Part shown: in pieces, positions 18,837 to 26,791 of the stretch | Position numbering within the stretch: the stretch's first letter is position 1 | Layout of the letters: each line of letters opens with the position of its first letter | The notes under the pieces: generated by a model | Databases searched by the model: none | What the model was told of the DNA's origin: nothing | Seen by the model: only the letters and a program-made list of their open reading frames with translations | Program-made: the position numbers and the translations under genes | NCBI GenBank assembly: GCA_017399915.1 | Contig: JAFQAS010000025.1 | Location: 1 to 64,000 of the forward strand | Direction: 5' to 3' | Source of the DNA: Muribaculaceae bacterium | GTDB taxonomy: Bacteria; Bacteroidota; Bacteroidia; Bacteroidales; Muribaculaceae | DNA length: 64,000 nt

Positions 18837-21287
18837 ATGCGACTAACATTCTCATTAGCAACAATATTGCTACTCGCACCCTTTTATTGCAATGCCAACC
18901 GTCTTGAAACACTTCAAGGAGCAGAATTTTCCGTCGACACCTTGCAACACTACAAAGCCGGACCGGGCACTACATACACTGCTTTGAATATGCAATCGGG
19001 TTCAAAAAACCTCAACGTATTCATATTGGAAATGGAAATGAAAGGACATGACAATGTTGAATATCGCATGGAGATAGGCAATGACACCACGCTCACAACC
19101 GAGCAGATTTCAAGCATAGCCAAACGCAAGTCAAATGAAAACACCCACTATTTCGCAGCTGTCAATGCCGACTTCTACATCACCTCTTCATATGTAGCGC
19201 AATATGCCGGACAACCTCATATGGATTGCATAATGAATGGTGAAATTGCAGGAACAGGCTATCTTGCCGCTGCCGACTATGGGCATTTTTTCATGGATCG
19301 CAACAAAAATATGTGGTGCGATAATCCCACTCAATCGTTCACCCTCAACCTCCCCGACGGGTCTACGGTGAATCTCCCTCGCATCAACCAAGATATTTAC
19401 GACAACGAAATAGTGTTGTTCAACTCTAAATATGGCCGTCAAACACGCGTAAGCGGTTGCACCAACGTGAAAGTGCGCCTTGCCGATGGCGAAACGTGGG
19501 GCATCAATCGCCCTATCAAACTTATCGTTACGGCAGCCCCCTCTACCACAGGCGCAACCCCTATCACTCTAAACGAAGTGGTTATTAGCGCAAAAGGTGA
19601 CGAACAAGCCGCGAAATTGGCCACATTAAAAGTGGGCGACGAGCTAACACTCAACTGCAACATCGCTCTTCAAGACTATAACATCACCCCCGACATAAAA
19701 GAATGTAGCGGTGGCGACGTGGTAATTCTCAAACGTGGCGAAGTAATTTATGAAGCTATTCGCTTTATCAACGGACGCGACAGCAACAACCCTCGCACAA
19801 TGTTTGGCTACAACGAAGACCGTAGCAAAATGGTGTGGTGCGTAGTTGACGGACGCGGAGTGTCAACAGGCTGCACCTATCCCGAAGGTGCCGACTTGAT
19901 GAAAATCCTCGGTTGCTACGATGCTCTCAATGTTGACGGCGGTGGTTCATCGGGCATGTACCTCGAACCATTCGGCATTGTCAACCACCCAAGCGACGGC
20001 AAGGAACGCGCCGTTTCAAATGGCATCTTCGCCGTGTTAAATGCACCTGAAGACAACAATATCTCAGAAATTCGCTTTGCCGATTGGAGCGTAAAAATGC
20101 CTAAATATGGCAACTATACCCCTGTTATCTACGGCTATAACAAATATGGATTACTCATCGACACCGATGTCAAAGATTTCGCGCTATCATGCGACAACGA
20201 ATTAGGAGCGATTATCAATAACAACTCCACCCTATTTGCCAAAGGGGACGGTACCCATTTACTCACTGCCACACTTGGCGACATAACCACTTCAGTACCG
20301 GTTACAATCGAAGGCGGTGTTCCATCTTTCCGTCTCGACAGCGTAGTCGTGAGCTCATTCTATGACTACAATATGGAAGTCCTCGCCACGGTTGCCGGCA
20401 AACAAATGCCCCTCGACAACATCGCATTAGATTGGAGCATAGAGGATAACTCAATAGCATCAATTGACGACAATGGCATCATTCACGGCCTCAAAAACGG
20501 CTCTACCCACGTATATGGTTCGGTCGACAGCATTTCCGACACAATCCTTGTGAAAGTCGAAATCCCCGAAGTGCGTTACCACGATGCTGAAACAAATATC
20601 GACATCGCATCTTGGAAACTCACCAAAAGCGGTGTAAAAAATCAATCTATTAGCGCTTTAGGCTCAAATGGCATAGCTGTGGACTACACTATCAGCTCCT
20701 CACGCAACGCATATGTGAGAATGTCTAAAGAATTGGCCATCTGGAGCCGACCCGACTCTATCGAGCTTCATCTCAACCCCGGAGCTGCTTCTATCAAGCA
20801 AATAACCCTCCAAGTTACTCCAAGCCAAGGAGCCAAAGCCACTAACATCACCATCACTCCTACTCTCACTGCAAACGCCGTTAACCGCATTGCAATACCG
20901 GTTGGAGACATCGCCGACATCAACGACGCCGGCATTTATCCTCTCACCATCAATGCTATCTCGGTTTACTTCAGCGACGCTGTAAACACCGCGGGACACA
21001 TTGAGATTCCTCACATCTATGGTGTTCACACAGCCATCGCCCCCGATGCCGGTGTTGAGAACATCACAACCGACAATATCAACACCCTTATCGCATTCCC
21101 CAACCCTATCTCTCAAGGTGACATAATTTCACTCAACACCGACAACGATTGTAGTTATAAAATTTTCTCAATCTCAGGTCAGTTAGTGAAACATGGCGTA
21201 GGCAACAAAATCGACACTTCGTCAATACCTGTCGGCACATACTTTATAATGAGTAATAACCTTACAACGAAAATAATTATTAAATAA
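18837..21287 (+). CDS. Secreted phosphodiester glycosidase-family (NAGPA/DUF2233) protein 2
   Basis: This 816-residue paralog has a signal peptide (MRLTFSLATILLLAPFYCNA). The NAGPA signature NVDGGGSSGM lies at about 365 and is followed by SDGKERAVSNGIFAVL. The Ig-like module reads WSIEDNSIASIDDNGIIHG. From about residue 500 to 740 it is nearly identical to paralog 3, much closer than the NAGPA domains are to each other. The C-terminal sorting-type domain (AFPNPISQGDIISLN to KIIIK) is more divergent. No promoter of its own is visible behind the hairpin at 18793-18822. Confidence 0.85.
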   Translation: MRLTFSLATILLLAPFYCNANRLETLQGAEFSVDTLQHYKAGPGTTYTALNMQSGSKNLNVFILEMEMKGHDNVEYRMEIGNDTTLTTEQISSIAKRKSNENTHYFAAVNADFYITSSYVAQYAGQPHMDCIMNGEIAGTGYLAAADYGHFFMDRNKNMWCDNPTQSFTLNLPDGSTVNLPRINQDIYDNEIVLFNSKYGRQTRVSGCTNVKVRLADGETWGINRPIKLIVTAAPSTTGATPITLNEVVISAKGDEQAAKLATLKVGDELTLNCNIALQDYNITPDIKECSGGDVVILKRGEVIYEAIRFINGRDSNNPRTMFGYNEDRSKMVWCVVDGRGVSTGCTYPEGADLMKILGCYDALNVDGGGSSGMYLEPFGIVNHPSDGKERAVSNGIFAVLNAPEDNNISEIRFADWSVKMPKYGNYTPVIYGYNKYGLLIDTDVKDFALSCDNELGAIINNNSTLFAKGDGTHLLTATLGDITTSVPVTIEGGVPSFRLDSVVVSSFYDYNMEVLATVAGKQMPLDNIALDWSIEDNSIASIDDNGIIHGLKNGSTHVYGSVDSISDTILVKVEIPEVRYHDAETNIDIASWKLTKSGVKNQSISALGSNGIAVDYTISSSRNAYVRMSKELAIWSRPDSIELHLNPGAASIKQITLQVTPSQGAKATNITITPTLTANAVNRIAIPVGDIADINDAGIYPLTINAISVYFSDAVNTAGHIEIPHIYGVHTAIAPDAGVENITTDNINTLIAFPNPISQGDIISLNTDNDCSYKIFSISGQLVKHGVGNKIDTSSIPVGTYFIMSNNLTTKIIIK

Positions 21288-21299
21288 CATAACCATTTT

Positions 21300-23717
21300 A
21301 TGAAAAAATCTCTTTTAATCTCGCTTGCCTTATTAGCACCACTCGCTTCGTGGGCAGCAACGCAATGGACTTTGCAAGGCAACACCTACAATGTCGACAC
21401 ATTGTATCATGCACCTATCGGCCCGGGTACTACACAAACATCACTCCGTGTTGTAGGCGCTTATAACCTCAATGTGTTCTATACCACTACCGACCTCACT
21501 CACCCCAACGTGGAAATGCGTGTGGCTCCTGCCAACAACAACTCTCTTGCAGGGGGGGCCGGTGTGTCAACCATGGCTAAAAACAACACCACCGACGAGG
21601 TGCAATACTTCGCAGGTGTAAATGCCGACTTCTTTGGCAATAGCAAGCCTATCGGTTCTACTGTAATCAACAATGAAATATGGTATGCCAACAATAACGG
21701 TTGGACCGGTTGGGCTATCGATGCTAGCAAAAAAACACTTGTAGGCGCATCTTCATTCAGTGGCAGCGTTACTTCAAGCGCAGGCACATCGCATGCACTC
21801 ACCACTATAAACAATGCCCGCTATGAAGACAACCTCATCATTTATTCTAAAAAATACGGCTCTACAACCGGGACAAACGATTATGGCTACGAAGTGGTAA
21901 TCACTCCCGTTGATGGTGGTGTATTGAGTATGGGCGAAGTGAAAATGACTGTTGCCGAAACTCCTCACACCAAAGGCTCAACCACTATCCCTGCCGGCAG
22001 CTACGTCCTTTCGGGACACGGCACTGCCGCAACTTTTGTAGCCGGACTCACTCAAGGCGAAACAATCACTATCAACACTCAGATGAAACTTGGCGAAACC
22101 ACTATCCTCCCCACTCAAATGGCAGGTGGCCAACCAATGATTCTTTCGGGTGGCGAAGTGCTCTCAACCGAAACAGCGCTCGATCACTTAACCGCTCTCA
22201 ACCCTCGCACTGCTGTGGGTTATGATGCAACAGGCACAAAACTCGTGTTGCTCGTTGTCGACGGTCGCTCTACAGCCTCTCAAGGTTGTGTATCAAAAGT
22301 GCTTGCCGACATCATGCGCGAAGTGGGCTGTAGTGAAGCAATGAACTTCGACGGTGGTGGTTCATCGGCCATCTACACCAAGGTGCTCGGTGTACGCAAC
22401 AACCCAAGCGACGGCAAGGAACGCTCTGTGACAAATGGTGTGTTTGCCGTATCAAACGCTCCTGTTGACAACACAGTTGCCGCTCTCGCTTTCGAGGACT
22501 TCAAAACCGCTCTTCCCAAATATGGATTCTACAATCCTCGCGTTTATGCGTTCAACAAATATGGCGTGATGATTTCTGACGATTTTGAAGATGCCACACT
22601 CTCTTGTCCTAAGGAATTGGGCGAAATTGTTGACGGTGGCAAAATCCTCTTCTCTAATGGTGAAGGATCTCACGTGCTCACTGCCACATATGGCGATGCA
22701 AAAGCCGAAGTTATCGTAACAATCGGTAGCGGCATTCCTTCTTTCCGTCTCGACAGCGTGTTGGTCGACTCTTATACCGACTACACAATGGAAGTTACTG
22801 CGACTGTTGAAGACAAACAAATGCCTCTCGAAAACACAGCATTAACATGGCGCGTTGAAGACAATTCTATCGCGTCAATCGATGCTGCCGGTGTGGTAAA
22901 AGGTATCAAAAACGGCACAACTCACGTTTATGGCGCGGTTGAAGATTTCGCCGACACTATCCTCGTGAAAGTGGAAATTCCCGAAGTGCGTTACCAAGAT
23001 GCCGAAACAAATGTTGACGTAACGACATGGAAACTCACCAAAAGTGGGGTTAAAAACGAAGCGATAAGCGCATTAGGTTCTAATGGCTTGGCTGTAGACT
23101 ACACTATCAGCTCTTCACGCAACGCTTATGTGAGAATGTCTAAAAACTTACCAATCTGGAGCCGTCCCGACTCTATCGAACTTCAACTCAACCCGGGGGC
23201 TGCAACAATCAAGCAAATAACTCTCCAAGTAACTCCAAGTCAAGGAGCCAAAGCTACTAACATCACCATCACTCCCACCCTCACTGCAAACGTCGTTAAC
23301 CGCATTGCAATACCTGTTGGAGACATCGCCGACATCAACGACGCCGGCATTTATCCTCTCACTATCAATGCTATCTCTGTTTACTTCAGCGACGCTGTAA
23401 ATACTGTGGGACACCTCGAAATACCTCACATCTATGGCGTTTACACTGCTATCGATTCTGATTCAGGTGTTGAGAACATCACTGCCGACAATGCCAATGA
23501 TGCACTCATCATCGCGCCCAACCCGGTTGAAGCAGGTGAAACAGTATCAATCAACGCATCGGCCGATGCTACCTATGCTATCTACAACGCTGCAGGTGCA
23601 TTACTCGCTAAAGGCAACGGCAACCAAATCGCCACCGCCTCACTTGCAACCGGCATCTACATCGTTTCGGTAAACGACAACGGCGCTCAACGCACCGCCC
23701 GCCTCGTGATAAAATAA
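21300..23717 (+). CDS. Secreted phosphodiester glycosidase-family (NAGPA/DUF2233) protein 3
   Basis: This 805-residue paralog starts 12 bp after paralog 2. The signal peptide is MKKSLLISLALLAPLASWAA. The NAGPA signature NFDGGGSSAI lies near 349, followed by SDGKERSVTNGVFAV. The Ig-like module and the following beta domain (SGVKNEAISALGSNGLAVDY) are nearly identical to paralog 2, whereas its sorting tail (APNPVEAGETVSINASADAT) is closest to paralog 1. This mosaic suggests domain-wise gene conversion. It ends the tandem unit and is followed by a terminator. Confidence 0.85.
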   Translation: MKKSLLISLALLAPLASWAATQWTLQGNTYNVDTLYHAPIGPGTTQTSLRVVGAYNLNVFYTTTDLTHPNVEMRVAPANNNSLAGGAGVSTMAKNNTTDEVQYFAGVNADFFGNSKPIGSTVINNEIWYANNNGWTGWAIDASKKTLVGASSFSGSVTSSAGTSHALTTINNARYEDNLIIYSKKYGSTTGTNDYGYEVVITPVDGGVLSMGEVKMTVAETPHTKGSTTIPAGSYVLSGHGTAATFVAGLTQGETITINTQMKLGETTILPTQMAGGQPMILSGGEVLSTETALDHLTALNPRTAVGYDATGTKLVLLVVDGRSTASQGCVSKVLADIMREVGCSEAMNFDGGGSSAIYTKVLGVRNNPSDGKERSVTNGVFAVSNAPVDNTVAALAFEDFKTALPKYGFYNPRVYAFNKYGVMISDDFEDATLSCPKELGEIVDGGKILFSNGEGSHVLTATYGDAKAEVIVTIGSGIPSFRLDSVLVDSYTDYTMEVTATVEDKQMPLENTALTWRVEDNSIASIDAAGVVKGIKNGTTHVYGAVEDFADTILVKVEIPEVRYQDAETNVDVTTWKLTKSGVKNEAISALGSNGLAVDYTISSSRNAYVRMSKNLPIWSRPDSIELQLNPGAATIKQITLQVTPSQGAKATNITITPTLTANVVNRIAIPVGDIADINDAGIYPLTINAISVYFSDAVNTVGHLEIPHIYGVYTAIDSDSGVENITADNANDALIIAPNPVEAGETVSINASADATYAIYNAAGALLAKGNGNQIATASLATGIYIVSVNDNGAQRTARLVIK

Positions 23718-23740
23718 AAATCCCTTAAAAAGATCTTAGA

Positions 23741-23776
23741 GGAGAGAGGAAATATTTTTCTTCTCTCCTTGTTTTT
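23741..23776 (+). terminator. Terminator after NAGPA paralog 3
   Basis: GGAGAGA (23741-23747) pairs with TCTCTCC (23762-23768), followed by TTGTTTTT. Confidence 0.7.
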
Positions 23777-23817
23777 ACCACCATATTTCACAACTAAATC
23801 GTTAATATTTCAAAAAT

Positions 23818-23934
23818 CCCGACGAAAAATGTATTAAAAGCGCATAAAGTCCCGACAAAAAATGTAATTTTGCAACATAAGTAACGACGAAAAGTGTTAA
23901 CAACACATCAATAGTCCCAACGAAAAATGTAATT
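23818..23934 (+). promoter_or_regulatory. Four phased repeats and promoter of the DUF4143 ATPase gene
   Basis: Four imperfect copies of CCCGACGAAAAATGTAATT begin at 23818, 23851, 23883 and 23916, so their spacing is 33, 32 and 33 bp, close to three helical turns. The second copy runs into TAATTTTG (23865-23872), a TAnnTTTG -7 box. The last copy ends 21 bp before the ATG at 23956. The layout suggests an operator array bound cooperatively on one face of the DNA, perhaps by the gene's own product (inference). Confidence 0.65.
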
Positions 23935-23955
23935 AACGCTAATTATCACCAGATT

Positions 23956-25248
23956 ATGAAACGTGAAATAATCAAACAATTAGAAGAATGGCGCAATAAT
24001 AAAAATCGCAAGCCTCTTATTCTTTCCGGAGCTCGTCAAGTTGGGAAAACCTGGGTATTAAAAGAATTTGGCCATTTATATTTTAAAAATGTCGCTTATA
24101 TTAACTTTGAAGAGCAAAAAGAATTATATAATCTATTTAAAGATGATTATAACCTCACTCGAATATTAATAACATTAAACACGGCATCACAAATAACAAT
24201 TACTCCGGGCGAAACTCTACTAATCCTCGACGAAATACAAGCCGCAGAAGGAGGGCTGACCGCTCTAAAATATTTTTGCGAGAATATGCCTCAATTACAC
24301 GTTGTTGCTGCCGGTTCGCTTTTAGGCATAGAACTTCATCGACACACATCTTATCCTGTGGGAAAAGTACAGCAGCTAACAATGTATCCAATGAATTTCC
24401 GAGAATTTTTGCTCGCTACAGGAGAAGACCAGCTACATTCTCTTCTCGTTAATAAGCATTGGGATATATTATCGACGTTTTCTCCACAAATAAAAGAACG
24501 ATTAAAACAATATTATTTTGTGGGAGGTATGCCCGAAGCTGTGAAAACTTTTATAAGTTCTCTCAACTTTAAATCGGTAAGAGATGTACAAAATGATATA
24601 CTTCTTTCTTATAGCCGCGATTTCTCCAAGCATGCACCTAAAGAAATTGTTCCTCGCATCAAAGCGTTATGGGAAACAATTATAAGCCAACTTGCAAAAG
24701 AAAACAAAAAATTCATCTATGGTGCAATTCGCTCGGGTGCTCGTGCTAAAGATTACGAATTGGCTATTCAATGGTTGCTCGATTGTGGACTATGTTATCA
24801 AGTTTTCAATTCCTCTACCATACAATACCCCATTAAAAGCGTTGAAGAACGAGATATATTTAAATTATTTGTGTTAGATGTAGGGCTCCTTGCCGCAATG
24901 GCGAATATTGACATCTCGACATTCTTAAATGGGAATGAAATATTTATTGAATTCAAAGGTGCTTTTACCGAGCAATATGTGTGTCAACAACTAATTTCAG
25001 CCACAGAATATGGCACTCCCCATTATTGGAGTTCTAAAACCGGTAAAGCCGAATTAGATTTCATTATCCAAAAAGATAATTATATTGTGCCTATCGAAGT
25101 AAAAGCCGAAGAAAACCTTCAAGCTAAAAGTTTGAAAGTTTACATCAGCAAATTCAACCCACGTTTAGCTATCAAAACTTCAATGTCTCCCTACAAAGAC
25201 AATGGCTCTATAATTAATATTCCTTTATATCAAATCTCCGAAATTTAA
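23956..25248 (+). CDS. AAA_14/DUF4143 P-loop ATPase
   Basis: This 430-residue protein has an AAA_14 ATPase domain with Walker A GARQVGKT (25-32) and Walker B LLILDEIQAAE near 88-98. The C-terminal DUF4143 part contains GKAELDFIIQKDNYIVPIEVKAE-type residues near 361-384, a PD-(D/E)XK nuclease-like pattern with D366, E380 and K382 as approximate positions. These genes are abundant and mobile in Bacteroidetes and their role is unknown. Codon use is AT-rich next to the neighbouring NAGPA genes. It is preceded by phased repeats. Confidence 0.88.
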   Translation: MKREIIKQLEEWRNNKNRKPLILSGARQVGKTWVLKEFGHLYFKNVAYINFEEQKELYNLFKDDYNLTRILITLNTASQITITPGETLLILDEIQAAEGGLTALKYFCENMPQLHVVAAGSLLGIELHRHTSYPVGKVQQLTMYPMNFREFLLATGEDQLHSLLVNKHWDILSTFSPQIKERLKQYYFVGGMPEAVKTFISSLNFKSVRDVQNDILLSYSRDFSKHAPKEIVPRIKALWETIISQLAKENKKFIYGAIRSGARAKDYELAIQWLLDCGLCYQVFNSSTIQYPIKSVEERDIFKLFVLDVGLLAAMANIDISTFLNGNEIFIEFKGAFTEQYVCQQLISATEYGTPHYWSSKTGKAELDFIIQKDNYIVPIEVKAEENLQAKSLKVYISKFNPRLAIKTSMSPYKDNGSIINIPLYQISEI

Positions 25249-25276
25249 GGGAACTACACTCTATTTTATGTGGAAA

Positions 25277-25306
25277 CGCCACTGTCCCCCCCGGGGAACA
25301 GTGGCG
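25277..25306. repeat. GC-rich hairpin downstream of the DUF4143 gene
   Basis: CGCCACTGT (25277-25285) pairs with ACAGTGGCG (25298-25306), with C- and G-runs extending the stem. There is no T-tract on either side, so it is a weak terminator candidate for the two convergent genes. Confidence 0.5.
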
Positions 25307-25362
25307 AATGAATACTTTATTTATTGGGACGGTTGCATCGCATAACTTACCATTCCTCCATT

Positions 25363-25386
25363 GGGTGGCTCCGCTCACCCTTTTTC
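25363..25386 (+). terminator. Possible terminator in the convergent gap
   Basis: GGGTG (25363-25367) pairs with CACCC (25376-25380), followed by TTTTTC. The stem is short. Confidence 0.4.
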
Positions 25387-25444
25387 GGAATTGCAGTTAT
25401 GCTCTGAATGTTTTTAGCTTAAACGAGATGGAGAAACCGGATAC

Positions 25445-25590
25445 CTATGGGCGGAGAGCCAAACGGAAGCCGCTGTTGCTGTCGCGGATGCCCGGGTAGT
25501 CGTTGCTACGATCCGACACACGGCAGTACTGCGCGCTGTTGTTCCAGCAACCACCGCGAAGCACGCGGGCAGACCCGGATGTGGAGCCCG
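25445..25590 (-). other. Candidate DGR variable region (VR)
   Basis: Read on the minus strand, the variable-looking codons are TGC, AAC AAC AGC, CAG TAC, GAT, AGC AAC GAC TAC, ATC and GAC AGC AAC AGC. All but two end in a fixed C and each can be derived from AAC or AGC by changing only adenines, the known mark of adenine-directed mutagenesis. By hand count the last 144 nt are 65% G+C, against 35% for a 60-nt stretch of the same gene just upstream (25621-25680). I see no template repeat or reverse transcriptase in the window. Confidence 0.55.
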
Positions 25591-26302
25591 TGGGATTGGT
25601 CTGCGAGGATGACGAATATTCTCCATACCAATCACTACACCATTCATCCACATTACCACTCATATCATATAAACCTAATTCATTGGGTGACTTGGTGCCA
25701 ACAGGGTGGATGCCATAGGCAGGGCTGTTTTTACCTACTCCATCACAAGCATTATCATAATACCACGCCACTTCGTCAATACTGTTGCTGCCTGCGTATT
25801 TATAGCCTCGGCTCTTGTTACCACCGCGAGCGGCATATTCCCACTCCGCTTCGGTGGGCAAACGGAATTCCTTGCCGGTTAGTCGATTTAGCTTTGCGAT
25901 AAATTCTTGGCATTCTTCCCATGAGATATAATACATGGGATAGGTTGAGCCTTGACCATATAAACCCCAACCGAAAACATAATACTCCTCAGCCTCTTGG
26001 CGCTGTTGTTCTATGGTTGTTCCCATAACCGCTTCCCACAATACTTGGGTTACCTCGGTTTCGCCTATATAATAATCACTTAATGTAACGCTGTGAACCG
26101 GTTGGTCTTCTGAATCTGCTTCGCTGTCATAATTCTCGCCATTGGGGTCGGTGGATTGGGCGCCCATCTTAAAGGTGCCGCCCTCTACTTTTATCATATT
26201 GAAAGTGACGCCGTTGACGGTGATAGTTTGCTTCTCTTGTGCCATCGCACTTAAACTGAGCATTGCACTTATTGCTAACGTAATTATCGCTTTGATTTTC
26301 AT
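25445..26302 (-). CDS. Exported FGE-sulfatase/C-type-lectin-fold protein, candidate DGR target
   Basis: This 285-residue protein starts at ATG 26302 (MKIKAIITLAISAMLSLSAM, then AQ, a clear signal peptide); an ATG at 26320 adds six residues. The FGE-sulfatase domain covers about residues 25-285: VEGGTFKMGAQ, YYIGETEVTQVLWEAVMG, YPMYYISWEECQEFI, FRLPTEAEWEYAARGG, MSGNVDEWCSDWYG. The last ~45 codons (RVLRGGCWNNSAQYC to GFRLALRP) are GC-rich and made of NNC codons at positions where relatives have Asn or Ser, as in diversity-generating-retroelement variable regions. It lacks the two-Cys active-site pattern of true FGE. A binding role is more likely than catalysis (inference). Confidence 0.8.
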   Translation of the reverse strand: MKIKAIITLAISAMLSLSAMAQEKQTITVNGVTFNMIKVEGGTFKMGAQSTDPNGENYDSEADSEDQPVHSVTLSDYYIGETEVTQVLWEAVMGTTIEQQRQEAEEYYVFGWGLYGQGSTYPMYYISWEECQEFIAKLNRLTGKEFRLPTEAEWEYAARGGNKSRGYKYAGSNSIDEVAWYYDNACDGVGKNSPAYGIHPVGTKSPNELGLYDMSGNVDEWCSDWYGEYSSSSQTNPTGSTSGSARVLRGGCWNNSAQYCRVSDRSNDYPGIRDSNSGFRLALRP

Positions 26303-26439
26303 ATTATTTATTTTTATCATTAACTTTCACAAAGATAAAATTTATCAATATAACTCACAAGATATTTGCGATAATTCCCACAAATTAATTAAATTATAGT
26401 CATTGAGAATAAGAAATTATGCCACCCCAAGGCTCAACC

Positions 26440-26536
26440 GAAGCAAGGAAAATAGTGCCAATGAAAGCAGCAACTCTCCTCTTGAAAATTACAAAGTAAT
26501 TTTTAGGAGGAGTACGGCGAAGCCGGGAGGTGGTCA
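26440..26536 (+). repeat. Palindromic intergenic element, copy 1
   Basis: Hairpin 1 (26476-26512) has conserved flanks CTCCTCTTG and TAGGAGGAG around the core AAAATTAC-AAA-GTAATTTT. Hairpin 2 is CGGC-GAA-GCCG, followed by the end motif GGGAGGTGGTCA. The 46 nt at 26466-26511 are identical to 31269-31314. Open frames here only read through the repeat and are not genes. Confidence 0.75.
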
Positions 26537-26540
26537 GAAT

Positions 26541-26603
26541 TCCTCACTCCGCACTCCTCACTCCGCGCTCCGCATTCCACATTAAATAAGTTCCGCACTA
26601 AAT
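26541..26603 (+). repeat. CTCCGCACTCC-type short repeat block
   Basis: The pentad-like run CTCACTCCGCACTCC is followed by CATTAAATAAGTTCCGCACT. A very similar block stands at 31733-31777 and a partial one at 37485-37510, so it is another component of the same intergenic repeats. Confidence 0.55.
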
Positions 26604-26617
26604 ATGAATTATTTTAC

Positions 26618-26677
26618 TGTTCCCTCTGTTTCGCAGAAAATAGGGGGACGAGGCGCTTGAGCCGGAGGGGGTAACCA
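26618..26677 (+). repeat. Divergent member of the palindromic element family
   Basis: The layout matches the other copies: a first hairpin CCCTCTGTTTC-GCA-GAAAATAGGGGG, a second GGC-gcttga-GCC, and an end motif GGAGGGGGTAACC. The sequence differs enough to be a separate subfamily. Confidence 0.5.
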
Positions 26678-26739
26678 AAATGCCATTTATTTTTCTTATC
26701 GTTTTTGCATTATCGCCGTTTTTAACATTTTTTGCGTCG

Positions 26740-26747
26740 TATCTTTG
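26740..26747 (+). promoter_or_regulatory. -7 box upstream of the terminase-pair locus
   Basis: TATCTTTG lies 44 bp before ATG 26792. It supports that start over an in-frame ATG at 26732, which would lie upstream of the transcript start. Confidence 0.5.
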
Positions 26748-26791
26748 CCGTTGTTTTTTGCTCAATTCATTATCCACAAACTTTTATTCAC

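Noticed and set aside
23818-23934. Four regularly spaced repeats as a CRISPR array
   Set aside because: The repeats are short (about 19 bp) and imperfect, the intervening DNA is only 13-14 bp, and no cas genes are present. An operator array fits better.
25445-26302. True sulfatase-activating formylglycine-generating enzyme
   Set aside because: The protein is exported, no sulfatase gene is near, and the pair of active-site Cys residues of FGE is not in the expected arrangement.
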